Positions 23,301-33,051 of a DNA stretch of 64,000 bases are shown here, piece after piece. The stretch comes from Astropecten irregularis (Eukaryota; Echinodermata; Asteroidea; Paxillosida; Astropectinidae), in NCBI GenBank assembly GCA_963971285.1, contig OZ020257.1, positions 15,390,602-15,454,601 on the forward strand, read 5' to 3'. A model generated the notes under the pieces. It was not told where the DNA came from and searched no databases. It was given only the letters and a program-made list of their open reading frames with translations. The translations under genes were made by a program, and so were the position numbers. The stretch's first letter is position 1. Each line of letters begins with the position of its first letter.

Positions 23301-26300
23301 TTAAACTTGATTATCTGTGAATGCTTTTTACCGCAATGATCGACTCAAGGTGAATCTGGACACCGTGGTGCACGTTTGGAGACAGCCTTGGGCTTCTGAG
23401 CTTTACAATGTCACCAAAAAGGGCTATAAGTCCTTGGTGTCATCCCCCTGGTATCTGAATTATGGTGGCAATCCTTATGGCCAGCCATGGAAGTCAATAT
23501 ATGATGTCGAGCCTTTAAAATTCAACGGTAAATCTCCGCTGTTCGACCATTACCTACCTTTTGTGCTTGTGGATGTAGAAATAGTACACCTGCATGCTCT
23601 GCACCATGATTTTATTTTCATCTACCTGACTAATGACTAATTCCAGGTGCTTAGGTTATGGTTTTGCACTAACATATCATTGCACAGTGTATTATTGAGT
23701 TTGATTTTAAAATGACTTGTTACTGCAAGTAAAGTCACAAAATGAGACAGGTTTTCCTGCTACAGTGGTGTTGCTGACTTTGTGTAAACAAGGAGTACGC
23801 TGTGTCATGTGATACAGTGAACATTAGTGGGTCCATGTACTGCATTCATTTGAAGGACTGGGGATTAATTACTATTCAAATGGCAAGCCTATGGATGCGT
23901 TCGTTTGGCTTCCAAGGGGCAGCCCTGACATGGGAATGGTCGTGCTTACTGCACAAAACAAGCGAGAGGGTGAGGATGAGGTTGGCTGGTGTCGACTTTT
24001 GGAAGCTAAGCGAACGCACCCTATATACGTGGGTCTAATTAACATAAGATTACTTGCAGCTTTACTTGCAGCTCCATGTAGTTTGCTCAGGATACCTGTT
24101 TTGCACTAAACAAACTTTTGTATTGTCTGTTCTTGAAGGTAGCTTAGCTGGCCGTTTGGTTACTACACTTACACTGTGCTGATTTATTTCAGAAACAAAA
24201 CGATTAATACAAGTGCATCAGAATAGAGCGTGATTCATCTATAAGAAGCAATATACTGGGTTTCAATTAAAAATGCCACCGACTTGTAGAATTGAGACCT
24301 TGTAGACCTATTGGTAGCAATATCAGCTCGATCCTTTTCCCCTTTGAAGGTTGTATCTGATGCAGTCGTCAATGTCTGGAAAGGCTTGTGGGAGCTTGAG
24401 CTTTCCAAGGTTACCCGTCTTGGCTACAAGACTCTGTTGTCCACCCCGTGGTATCTGAACAATGTCGGTAACCCGTACAGGCAAGACTGGCAGACTGCAT
24501 ATACTGTTGAACCCTTGAACTTCATTGGTAACGTTCACTTTATCAATAAAGGTCACTAGCTGTTTCATCAAACATAGTGATCACCAGCACTGTGTTGTCA
24601 TATTGCGCCTGCTCGTTGCTGCCATGGACTGTCTCAGCTCCCTGGGGAGTACGCCATCCGGCGTGACAGTCACGCCTCTTGGCTCTCTCTCACGCTCACA
24701 CGCCCAGCAACCATTTTCTCACGCCTCAGGACCAGACTGGGGAAACAGCAATTAAAAGCGTGTGCTTGGCCCGGACGGCCACCTATACTAGCTAGCCGTC
24801 ATGCACTGCACTATTTGAAATGAGTAATTTTGTTCCTTTCCGGCTGATTTCATGCACATGTTATTTTTGAGACCCAGCTGTTGTTTGTAAGAATATGTTA
24901 AAAATGGAGGAATTGTTTAGATTTCTATATTTCAGTATGCGCCAGATTGCGCAAATTTCTGCTTAAAAATGCCTCCTACATCACTTGGGTCCCTTGCATT
25001 GCACGCGCTCACTCGGGAAAATGAAGACAAATTTCACGCCCAGTTGGTCTCTGACCTTGGCTTCTCTGACAACCCTAGATGCTGCAGTCAAGCATATCCC
25101 TACCCAGGGTTGTTGATTTTTTTATTTAAAAAAAAAGAAAAAAGAAATCGGATTTATTTGATTTAAATCAAATAATAATTTTTTTAATTTAAATCGCATT
25201 TATTTGATTTTTTTTAAATAAAAAAATTATGTTCACTCTTAACATGTTGTAAACTATAATTAGACTGCTTTTAGACCAATGATAGTGGTCAATCACACTT
25301 TTGAACATTGTGTATTGTAAAACTTCAAGAAGCAATTTTGATGCTTAAGCACGTCTATGAAACTAGTTCCTGTGGCCAATTTCATAAAAGCACAGAAAAA
25401 GAAAATGCCTAGCACAAAATGTTTTGCTCAATAAAACAAATCACCATTAAAAATTCTATTTGATATTCTGGTCAGCGGAGAACAGCCAAAGAACAATCAC
25501 AAGCGATACACAACACATAACCGTCACAGCATGTATGGTGGTATTCTCTTTCATATAATGTAGTGCTACTGCCGCTTATATGTCTTTTTGCACAATATGT
25601 TTACTTCCTGTTTCGTTTCTCTTAAATTGCTTTTCCAGTCCTTGATACCGCACTCTTCCTGTCCGCACCTAAACAACACTAACACATTCCAGAGAAAATG
25701 CTGAGCTTTCATGCATGCCCCTCTGTCCTGAACTTTCGTTTTGCCAATTTCAGTATCAGCTTTCCTGTCAAAACATTTCTCCTCCTCACTAAACTTGTAT
25801 GATTTTCTACCCCACTGGTTTACTGTGATGTTTAGATTAAAAGCGCTTAACTCTAGCTTCCCCCAAATCACAGATGTATTTGAATCGATATTAAAAAGAT
25901 ATGTCAGCCTGAGGAATAGGAATCAGATATTTGTATTTACAACAAAGATTGAAAAAGTTAAATTCAAATGTAACTTTGAAATTTTCTTTAAAAAAAAAAA
26001 AAAAAAAACCTGACGCTTTTTATGGAAAAATTCAACTAAATTCAGCTTTGATGTTTATGTGAATCTGGCTAATTTTATAACACCCTTTTGATGGCATCTT
26101 GATTACCCAAAAAGATTTGATTGTCTTTTGCACATAGTACATAATGCATAATTAATACAACCAAAGACTAATAAGCTGTTTAAGTCTTGTTAACCACCAA
26201 CATAAATCATAAATTGCCCCCTTTGTCTTTATCTTTGTAGGTACGAAGGCCCAGCAGGATCTGGTATTTGGAGGTGAAGCCTGCATGTGGGGAGAATACG

Positions 26301-27719
26301 TTGACGCTACTAACCTGATCCAAAGGAGCTGGTAAATAATAATACCTTGTTCTTTGCTAGTACAGGTTCTTTACTCATACGGGTTGGTTCTTTTTGTGGG
26401 TTCAGATAAGACCTGTCATCAGCTCACAGTGTGAGAGATGTCACCAGGGGTCAATTTCATAGAGCTGCTTAACCACAAAATTTGCTCAAGCATGAAAAGT
26501 CTTCCTTGATCAAGCTGTCTTACCAACCAAATTTTCACACATGCGATGTTTACTCAGTAAAAAAGCAGTAATACTGCTTTTGACTTGTATTCGGCCATTG
26601 GTTGCTGAGTACAACAACATTCACAAGGAGTTTTGGATGACATACTGATTTTATTTACCAAGGTTTTTGGTGTTTAAGCCAATTTTGGTGCTTAAGCAGC
26701 TCTATGAAATTGGCCCCTGGTGTTATGAGCCCGTCCTGTGATTCAAAGATGAAATTGACAAAATGTCACAAATTGGGCAAACAGAGATATTTGTATGATG
26801 AAGAAGTACACAATGAACGTTTACATGGCACATGTAGGAGGTTTGTAATGCAGGATTGTGGAGGTGTACCCACTCCAAAAACACAATGTTAATATTGCTT
26901 GATGAAATATTTCTCATGTTTTAATTCGCATAAATACTCGTAAAAGTGCTGAGTGACATTTAATTTTCACATAACAGGTCACATAATTTTTTTTATATAC
27001 TTTGGCTTTTTTTGAAGGCCCCAAGGCTGTGCTGTAGCAGAGAGACTGTGGAGTGCAAAGAATGTGAGGGATGCTCATGAGGCAGCACCCAGACTTTCTG
27101 AGCAAAGATGCCGCATGGTCAGGTACGAAACCAGACTATAGTCATTGAGTAGTCTATGGACGTTTACGAAACGGAGGCTCAGGCTCCGTCTCAGGCTCCG
27201 GCTCCATTTCGTGAATCCATTCTGAAATAACTGGTCTCAAAATAGAGGCTTTTGGCTGCGGTTTGGAAGTAGATTATCTGGTTTGCATATCAGAAAACAT
27301 CTTCAATGAAAAACCACAACCTATATTTTCAGCATACCTGTATGGATGTCAGGGCTGGAGCTTGAGCCTGAGCCTAAGCCTCCGTTTTGTAAACGCCCTA
27401 CTTCCCATTCACATTCTATAAGTCATTAGATAAAACCAATATACTGGCTGTAATAGCCCCGCCCCTGCCCCCCAATAATAATAACAACAAATAAATAAAT
27501 TGATTGGATTTAGGAAGCTCAGATGTTTTAATCCTAGCAGGATTTTTCTCAAAGGCAAACTCCCTATGAAGAAGAAAAACATAAAAGTAGGAAAGACAAA
27601 TCAACAATAATTGTGATTACCATCTCATTGAAACCTGTTATTGTTTTATCAACAGGCGCGGGTTGCAAGCGCAGCCAGTGACTGGTCCAGGATTCTGCAT
27701 GTTACCAGGAAGTGGATAG
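17333..27719 (+). CDS. lysosomal beta-N-acetylhexosaminidase (GH20)
   Basis: Family GH20 enzyme, alpha/beta-subunit type like human HEXA and HEXB; removes terminal N-acetylhexosamines in the lysosome. Exons: 17333-17526, 18577-18827, 20030-20095, 20555-20601, 21486-21596, 21724-21825, 22000-22310, 22451-22610, 23350-23527 or 24350-24527, 26241-26331, 27018-27122, 27656-27719. All phases match and give 559 residues. Residues 1-19 are a signal peptide; the ATG at 17333 is the first in frame. By alignment to human HEXA the active site is complete: Arg211 (SRH), Asp240 (HWHIVDD), His294 (DTPGH), the catalytic Asp354-Glu355 pair (GGDEV), Trp405 (VWQEV), Trp424, Trp448-Tyr449 and Glu492 (MWGEY). 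Several N-glycosylation sequons are present, as expected of a lysosomal protein. Position 9 has two tandem versions. Whether it is HEXA- or HEXB-like, or predates their split, cannot be told here. Confidence 0.95.
17923..18312. mobile_element. hAT-like non-autonomous element, older copy
   Basis: About 390 bases in hexosaminidase intron 1. It starts TAAGGCTGCAGTTT and ends with the near-inverted AACTTACAGCCCTA. Flanking 8-base strings CCTTAATC and CCTTAACC differ at one base, fitting an old hAT-type target duplication. It contains GGTTAACCGGTTAACC near the left end. A younger copy is at 20603-21001. Confidence 0.75.
18894..19476. mobile_element. DNA-transposon-like element, ~32-bp inverted ends
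   Basis: Lies in hexosaminidase intron 2. Left end AGGCCACATAAAAAAAATTA, then CTTGTTTAGCGTCC. The right end is its near-complement (GGACGCTAAACAA, then the poly-T and ATGTGGCCT). The 580-base interior has no credible transposase. I could not define a clean target duplication. Confidence 0.75.
20603..21001. mobile_element. hAT-like element at a splice donor
   Basis: A 399-base copy of the element at 17923-18312. It is flanked by a perfect 8-base target duplication TGCATGGG (20595-20602 and 21002-21009). Its left end TAAGGCTGCAG directly follows the last bases of hexosaminidase exon 4. The exon ends at 20601 and the donor now reads G|GTAAGG, in which TAAG is transposon sequence. The original donor, G|GTAAGC, is still visible after the right target duplication. 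Confidence 0.85.
23350..23527 (+). CDS. hexosaminidase alternative exon 9a
   Basis: 178 bases, phase 0 in and phase 1 out, encoding [10 protein letters not shown] through DVEPLKFN. It carries substrate-binding Trp424 and the PWYLN loop (Trp448, Tyr449), with Asn451-Tyr452 where human HEXA has Asn423-Arg424. It also has an N-glycosylation sequon NVT at 434-436 that exon 9b lacks. The acceptor polypyrimidine tract is weak, ending ACTCAAG. Confidence 0.93.
24350..24527 (+). CDS. hexosaminidase alternative exon 9b
   Basis: Also 178 bases and exactly 1000 bases downstream of exon 9a, with the same phases. By my alignment it is about 33 of 59 residues identical to 9a. It encodes [12 protein letters not shown] through TVEPLNFI and keeps both tryptophans and the PWYLN tyrosine. 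It has Asn-Asn at the position of human Asn423-Arg424 and no NVT sequon. Its acceptor tract (CCTTTTCCCCTTTGAAG) is stronger than that of 9a. The frame is fully open, so it is unlikely to be a dead copy. Confidence 0.9.
25373..25520. repeat. truncated copy of the 4664-4922 MITE
   Basis: Starts GGCCAATTTCATAAAAGCAC and follows the interior of the 4664-4922 element through AACAGCCAAAGAACAATCAC, then stops without the right terminus. It lies in the long hexosaminidase intron after exon 9b. That intron also holds AT-rich TTTAAAT strings near 25130-25220 and an A18 run near 25990. Confidence 0.65.
26453..26717. mobile_element. MITE of the 4664-4922 family, intron 10
   Basis: Inverted ends CAGGGGTCAATTTCATAGAG and its complement, ending AAATTGGCCCCTGG. 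The interior differs substantially from 4664-4922, suggesting a sub-family that shares only termini. Confidence 0.7.
27156..27399. mobile_element. MITE with GTTTACGAAACGGAG ends
   Basis: Left end CGTTTACGAAACGGAGGCTC and right end its near-complement, with AGGCTCCG-rich inner arms. Similar elements are at 58871-59110 and, reversed, at 62917-63147. All share ATTTTCAGCATA and an AGAGGCTTTT block. It lies in the last hexosaminidase intron. Confidence 0.7.
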
Positions 27720-28629
27720 AAGCAATAGAAGGTTGCTTGTGCACTTAAGCACCCATCACTTATATTTGAAGCAGTATACAGCGTGTCCTCCAAAAAATGC
27801 AATACTGTACTTTGTGTTGGGAGCCAGTATGTCCAAATTAAACTGTTTTATCACTTCAAGATTCAGATATATGATACAGCCATGTCTTGACTATCACCAT
27901 GTATAATTTAAGCAAAATCGGGCTGAAATTGGCGAAAATATGACAAATTGAAAGAGTTCTCTCTAAAAACAAATTTGCAGTATTCCAGAATAAGTGTTCA
28001 ATGCACACATAATGTATATGAAAGATAGATGAAAATCGGGTTTTGAGGTTAGGTAATTCAATCTTTGTTTTTTTCATCAACTTCAGTCCAATTTTGCTCA
28101 AATTCTACATGGTCACGGTGATGGCCAAGACATAGCTGTATCACATTATCTGAATCTTGAAGTGATAAACAGTTCAGTTGTAATATAATGGTTCTCGACA
28201 CAAAGTGTTGCGTTTTTGGGGGGGATACGCTGTACAGTAGTTCGAAATTTTATCATTATTATAATTCCTGAAATATTTTGTGATTTTTAGTGACAATGTT
28301 TACTTTTGTCAGTACTTTGAATAATTTTGGAAACAAAAATGGTATATTTTGGTATACCCACCGTGTACTGTTTATATTGCCAACTTAATGTTCTACTTAA
28401 AGGGTTCCTTTGCTTTATACGTGTTGTTACCCTTTCAGTGGTATCCAAGGATTTAGACATTTTGGGAGAATTCAAAGACAAAAAGAGTTCAGGAAAAAAA
28501 ATTGAGTTTAAGGTTCAGTACTGGATACCCAAACAGAAATATTCACAGATTTATGTTTAACTTTCAGGATATGAAGAAGATGGTGCTGGTAGAAAAATAA
28601 TGTTTAAATATTTCAATGGATACTGTACT

Positions 28630-28960
28630 TGGTCTGGCATGTTGAACTCAAAGTCTTGTGGTCAATTTACAGATTGTGGGTTCGAATCCAGCCATGGGTT
28701 AATGGTGCTTGTATCCTTAGGCAAGATGCTTTGTCACATATTGCTCCTCTTCACCCAGGTGTAAATGGGTACATGTGAGGGTAGAAATGGCTTTGTGGTT
28801 TGATTAGCCTCTGTGCGCTGAATACGGCAGCCAGGGCTGTATACTCCCCAGGGAGTTGAGATGGTTTCAGGAATGTAAATTATGGCCCGATGACCAGGGA
28901 TAATGATTAATTTGCGCCATGAGCGTCATGCTTGGCGGATATCGACTCATTATAAATTTA
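28630..28960 (+). repeat. tRNA-derived SINE
   Basis: Contains GGGTTCGAATCC (B box), then the GGCAAGATGCTTTGTCACAT and CTTCACCCAGGTG body blocks, and a GATAATGATTAAT tail. Same family as 1940-2320 and 30663-30965. The A-box region is decayed. Between the hexosaminidase stop and here (27720-28629) I see no gene; a partial TTAAAGGTA-family copy lies at 28505-28620. Bases 28961-29538 are AT-rich with nothing recognised. Confidence 0.75.
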
Positions 28961-29538
28961 TAAGTGTCCATTTTTATTAATATTATTAAAATTGACCCTC
29001 TCATACAAGACTTTCTAGCAAGTAGCTAGAGTATTCTAAATGGGGTACGGTAAATTAAATAGCTTTTTTCTAATTATCTGGATTGTAATTATCATGTTAA
29101 GATATCTATTATATTTTTTATGATTCATTCCTTATATTAATTATATCTTGGGTATTAAATCAAAGCATTTTTAAATTGTCCTTTACAGAAATGAATAAAT
29201 TATAATCTAGCGAGATATTTCGTGTCGAAGGTGTTATATGTTTATTGAAATTACCAAAGGCACACAAAAAATGTATGATGTTAAAACTTTAAGTACATTA
29301 CAAGTGGCAGAACACTTTAATTTTATGGCAGCTGCATAAATACTAAACTGTTTCTCGGAAATGTCGAAAAGGAAAAGTTTGTGTGAAAAACGAGCCGTCA
29401 CATCCGTTGATGTTACCAGTATACTCTGGTAGTGTCATGTATTTAGCAAAATGGTAGAGACTGGTTCTGAAATGATATAGACTATAAACCATGGCGAAAA
29501 TCAAGCTCAGAGCTTCCGCAATTTATTTATAGCATTTG

Positions 29539-29546
29539 TATAAAAT
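29539..29546 (+). promoter_or_regulatory. TATA box of the GPCR gene
   Basis: TATAAAAT, 71 bases upstream of the GPCR start codon. A transcription start near 29570 would give a very short 5' UTR, as is common for intronless receptors. Confidence 0.5.
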
Positions 29547-29609
29547 GCGGCACCGTGTTTGTTTCTGCCACATTTGATTCTCTACCGTGCATCTAGACTC
29601 TGTGCCACC

Positions 29610-30626
29610 ATGGATGTTGAACAGAAAGCAGAAACTCTGTCGGAAGCCGCTGTCATCGGTCTGGCCTGTGCCTGGGTCCTCTTGACGGTCACTAGTCTCG
29701 TGGGGAATAGTCTCGTCATCGTCGCCGTCCTCCTGTCTCAAAAACTCCGCACTGTCACCAACGCCTTCGTGGTCAATCTCAGCGTGGCCGATGTCTGGAT
29801 GAGCCTGTCCTATCCCTGGATGGTGGTGGCCATCACGGGCCGAGGCAAATGGCCCATGGAGTCTGAGATACCTTGCACGTATGCAGCTGCCCAATTCTTC
29901 ATCGGCCTTGGCGCCCACATGTACTCGCTGGCTGCCATAGCTCTCAATCGAATGATGCTCACCTCAGAGACTCTAGATACCTACAGGTGGTGGTGCAATG
30001 TCAATAAAGTTAGCCTGGTGATCTTTGCAACCTGGTTGGCCGTCCTCTTACCGGTGATGTTCAACATCGGAGTTCTCGGTTATGACGCAGTTGATAACAC
30101 GTGCACTGATAAGGGTGACCACGGCCGCGCTGATGCGTTCCATCTCATCCAGCTCATCGTCATGCTTGGCATGCCCATCGCCATCTGTATCGTGGCCTAC
30201 TTGTCTCTCTACGTGACTAACTTGAGGAGGAATGCTAACAGGAGAACCGAGTCCAACATCGAACCAGACTCGCCCATAGAAGCAACTGCGAGCTTCACTT
30301 TGGAGCTAAGCAGCAATGCCAGCGAACTGTCATCCCGAGTCAGAAGTGACGACCAGGCCATCACAAATTGCATGCTCATCGTGTCTTGCGTCGCCTTGGT
30401 ACTGGTTTTCCCCTATGGCATATCGCTCGGTGCAAGAACGAGTGGCGAGTTTGACATCTATGGCATGACGCTAGCCATCCTGACTTCCACCGTCAACCCC
30501 GTCATCTACACGGTCTATCATCCTCATTTCAAAGTGGTTATCAGGAACATGATTCGGTGTCGTTTCTCGGACATTCCTGAGCCTAGCATCATCCTGTCCC
30601 ATGGATGTTGCAAAAGATTTCTCTAG
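29610..30626 (+). CDS. intronless rhodopsin-class GPCR, orphan
   Basis: A single open frame of 338 residues starting in a perfect Kozak context (GCCACCATGG at 29610). Seven hydrophobic segments are visible. TM1 has GNSLVI (Asn33). TM2 has NLSVAD. TM3 is preceded by the conserved Cys (EIPC) and ends in NRM where most receptors have DRY. TM4 has Trp (FATWLA). Extracellular loop 2 has the partner Cys (NTCTD). TM5 contains a Pro. TM6 has VFPY in place of CWxP. TM7 ends NPVIY. The C-terminus HGCCKRFL has two cysteines that could be palmitoylated. Overall shape is closest to the melatonin-receptor/Moody-like branch, but the ligand cannot be inferred. It may belong to a lineage-specific expansion of intronless receptors. 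No truncation. Confidence 0.93.
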   Translation: MDVEQKAETLSEAAVIGLACAWVLLTVTSLVGNSLVIVAVLLSQKLRTVTNAFVVNLSVADVWMSLSYPWMVVAITGRGKWPMESEIPCTYAAAQFFIGLGAHMYSLAAIALNRMMLTSETLDTYRWWCNVNKVSLVIFATWLAVLLPVMFNIGVLGYDAVDNTCTDKGDHGRADAFHLIQLIVMLGMPIAICIVAYLSLYVTNLRRNANRRTESNIEPDSPIEATASFTLELSSNASELSSRVRSDDQAITNCMLIVSCVALVLVFPYGISLGARTSGEFDIYGMTLAILTSTVNPVIYTVYHPHFKVVIRNMIRCRFSDIPEPSIILSHGCCKRFL

Positions 30627-30662
30627 TGACCCACTGGATGGACTGATTCACTGTTAGATCGT

Positions 30663-30965
30663 GGGGAGTTGTGGCCTAGTGGTCGGGCTCAAGGTCCAAG
30701 TTGTGGTCAATCTACAGATCGTGGGTTCGATTCCAGCCATGGGCTAGTGGTGCTTGCTTGCGTCCTTGGGCAAAACGCTTGGTCACATATTGCTCCTCTT
30801 CACCCAGGTGTAAATGGGTACCTTCGAGGGTATAGCAAGGGATTTGTGGTTTGATAAACCTTCGCTAACCTTACGGTAGCCGAGGCTGTATACTTCAGAG
30901 GAAGTTGAGACGGTTGAAAGGAATATAAATGACCCGATGAGCAGGGATAATAATAAATTTGTAAT
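30663..30965 (+). repeat. tRNA-derived SINE, best-preserved copy
   Basis: Starts with an A-box-like TGTGGCCTAGTGGTC, then B box GTGGGTTCGATTCC, the GTCCTTGGGCAAAACGCTTG body and TTCACCCAGGTGTAAATGGG, and ends in a (TAA)-type tail. The tail supplies AATAAA at 30952-30957, about 330 bases past the GPCR stop, which could serve as its poly(A) signal. Confidence 0.8.
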
Positions 30966-31109
30966 GCTCAGTAGAGTAGCCCTATAATTATCTAATATAG
31001 TAGCTTCGCAATATAAATGTCCTGTATTAGATGACTTTTTCAATTTCAATCTACCTTGCATCAATAATTATTTTGCTCTCTTACAAATTATGGTATAATG
31101 TTTGGGAGT

Positions 31110-31350
31110 TTGATCAGCGGCGTATCAAGGGAAAACGGCTCCCGGGGCAAGCACTAAAAGTACGCCCCCAATTCCAACTAATTGTGCTGCCAATGAAAAA
31201 AAATCCGACATTTTGAAATTGGAATCTTTCTTTTATTGTTCATTGAATGATTTCCAGTATATCTTCAACAGTATACAAATACCCTTTTTTCTCCCTTTTT
31301 TTGCCTCTGCATTTTTGTGCCAAAAGTGACACCCGGGGCACGTGTTAATG
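31110..31350. repeat. dispersed repeat shared with 59410-59640
   Basis: Both copies run through GGGAAAACGGC, GGGCAAGCACTAAAA, AATTCCAACT and CTTCAACAGTA in the same order, and end in T-rich then GC-rich strings. Type not identified. No gene from 31351 to 32246. Confidence 0.6.
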
Positions 31351-32246
31351 TATCACAATCATAATGATAAAGTTGTTTTCAAACTTGGAATGATTTAAAA
31401 GAATCTTTTATTAATATGATGCATTGATGGGACCTTTCGTATATATCTGTAGTTTATGATGTAGTAACAAACATATCAGTGTGCACAGAAGTAGCCTAAT
31501 AATAAATTGCCGACTGATAATGAGCTTCCATTTTTAAACTGAAGGTATAATGTTTAAAATTGTACAATAATGTCAGTATAATAATGACAGCTGTTAAAAT
31601 ACTAAACTGCTTCTGGGAAGTGCAGAACTATAGGAAACGGGAAATGTTTAATTGTTTATATGAAAACGGCATCTCCATATTCGGTGTTGTGAGTTTTTAC
31701 TGTGATCATGCAGGAGCGGATCAAGGATCATTCCAAAAAGCGTGAAAAAATAAAAAATAATGAGCCAATTCAAGTTCAAGAAATGTTTTCGAGTTCACGA
31801 AATTATTTCAACAAAAGATGATTTTGAGGGGGTGTCTGGTAGGCCTTTCTTTGCAGCAGACAATTTGCTTGCATGGGCGGGATCTGACCGTTCGAAAGCT
31901 CATTGATGCCTTGAAGGTGATTCAACGCTGCATTATTACCTTAGGCTAGTACAAGCCAGACACAGCGGTCGTAACTTAGCCGCCTACCATCAAATTTATA
32001 TTCCAAGGAACAATCTCACGAAATGTCTGAAATCAAGTCAAACCATTTTATAAATCTTCTAAACATGTCAAAGATGAACAAGTGGTAGGCCTACTTCAAT
32101 GGTACTTGCGATTATTTTGGGGATTGCAATTTCGATAAATTTGTCGCATGTCACTTCGAACATTACATGCACATAATAAAATTCTTGAATGTTTGTGGGT
32201 TCAAGCCACTGAATTAGGCCCAAATCGGTCAGCGGAGCTCATTAAT

Positions 32247-32620
32247 TTAATTGGCTTTTTCGCGCAAGCGAAAAGCCTTTGTTTTTGTTCTTTTTTTTAT
32301 GGAAGTCGCCCAACACAAGGCACAAAGGCCACTCGAGGTGAGGGCTAAAAAAGAAAGAGAAAGGAAAAGAAAGTGTACAGAATTAGGATAACAGAAGCCT
32401 ATTCACATTGCACTTGAACTTGGACAAATTATATACAGCAGGGAAACAGGATGCAGGTAAGGAGTTCCAGAGTGAAGCAGTACGTGGAAAGAAACTCATA
32501 GCATACCCCTTGGACCTGCATTTGGGAGTCACGACTGTATGAGGATGGGATTTGACTGAGAGGCGAGTGGTTCTGTTATTTTTTGGCTTTTTCGCGCAAG
32601 CGAAAAGCCTTTGTTTTTGT
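32247..32620. repeat. paired palindrome-bearing repeats around a LINE tail
   Basis: The string GGCTTTTTCGCGCAAGCGAA followed by AAGCCTTTGTTTTTGTTC occurs at about 32252 and again at 32584. Each copy contains the inverted pair GGCTTTTCGC/GCGAAAAGCC. The two copies flank the LINE remnant. Confidence 0.7.
32383..32580 (-). pseudogene. non-LTR retrotransposon 3' fragment
   Basis: On the minus strand the frame encodes AMSFFPRTASLWNSLPAS, then VYNLSKFKCNVNRLLL. FFPRT..LWNSLP is the hallmark C-terminus of reverse transcriptases of CR1/L2-like non-LTR elements. Only this tail is present; no polymerase motifs occur upstream, so it is a 5'-truncated dead copy. Confidence 0.75.
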
Positions 32621-32793
32621 TCTGTTTTTGATCTTAACCAAACTTGGCCCAACAAAGTCCCTATAGAGGAGTTGTCTCCCGAAACTTTTCGTCATCATGA
32701 CGTCATCAGGTGTCACGTGACCAGCGATTTGAATTTAAAAATCAAAATCTTTAAAAATCAACAAAAAATCAACGGTTTGAGATATTAGGTTGA

Positions 32794-33051
32794 TTCTTTC
32801 ACCAAAAGTGATTGTTAGGAAGGGTCTTTCTTTGTGAAACACTGCTTGACCTTTGTGACCTCTACTTCCGGTCAAACAGGAAGTAGCTCCTCATTTAAAA
32901 GTGGTAAGAGCTAGGATCATGATTTTTTCACCAAAAGTGAACGTTAGGCAAGGTCTTTCAATGTGAAACATCGCTTGACCTCTGTGACCTCTACTTCCGG
33001 TCAAACAGGAAGTAGCTTCTCATTTAAAAGTGGTAAGAGCAAGCATCATAA
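32794..33051 (+). repeat. two tandem copies of a 129-bp unit
   Basis: ACCAAAAGTGA occurs at 32801 and 32930. Each unit carries TGACCTCTACTTCCGGTCAA followed by ACAGGAAGTAG (32862-32886 and 32991-33015), an inverted pair of ETS-type GGAA cores. The copies are about 90 percent alike. No coding role is seen. Confidence 0.75.

Noticed and set aside
29523..29918. 131-residue minus-strand frame at the GPCR 5' end
   Set aside because: It lies opposite the GPCR coding frame and is explained by its codon bias.
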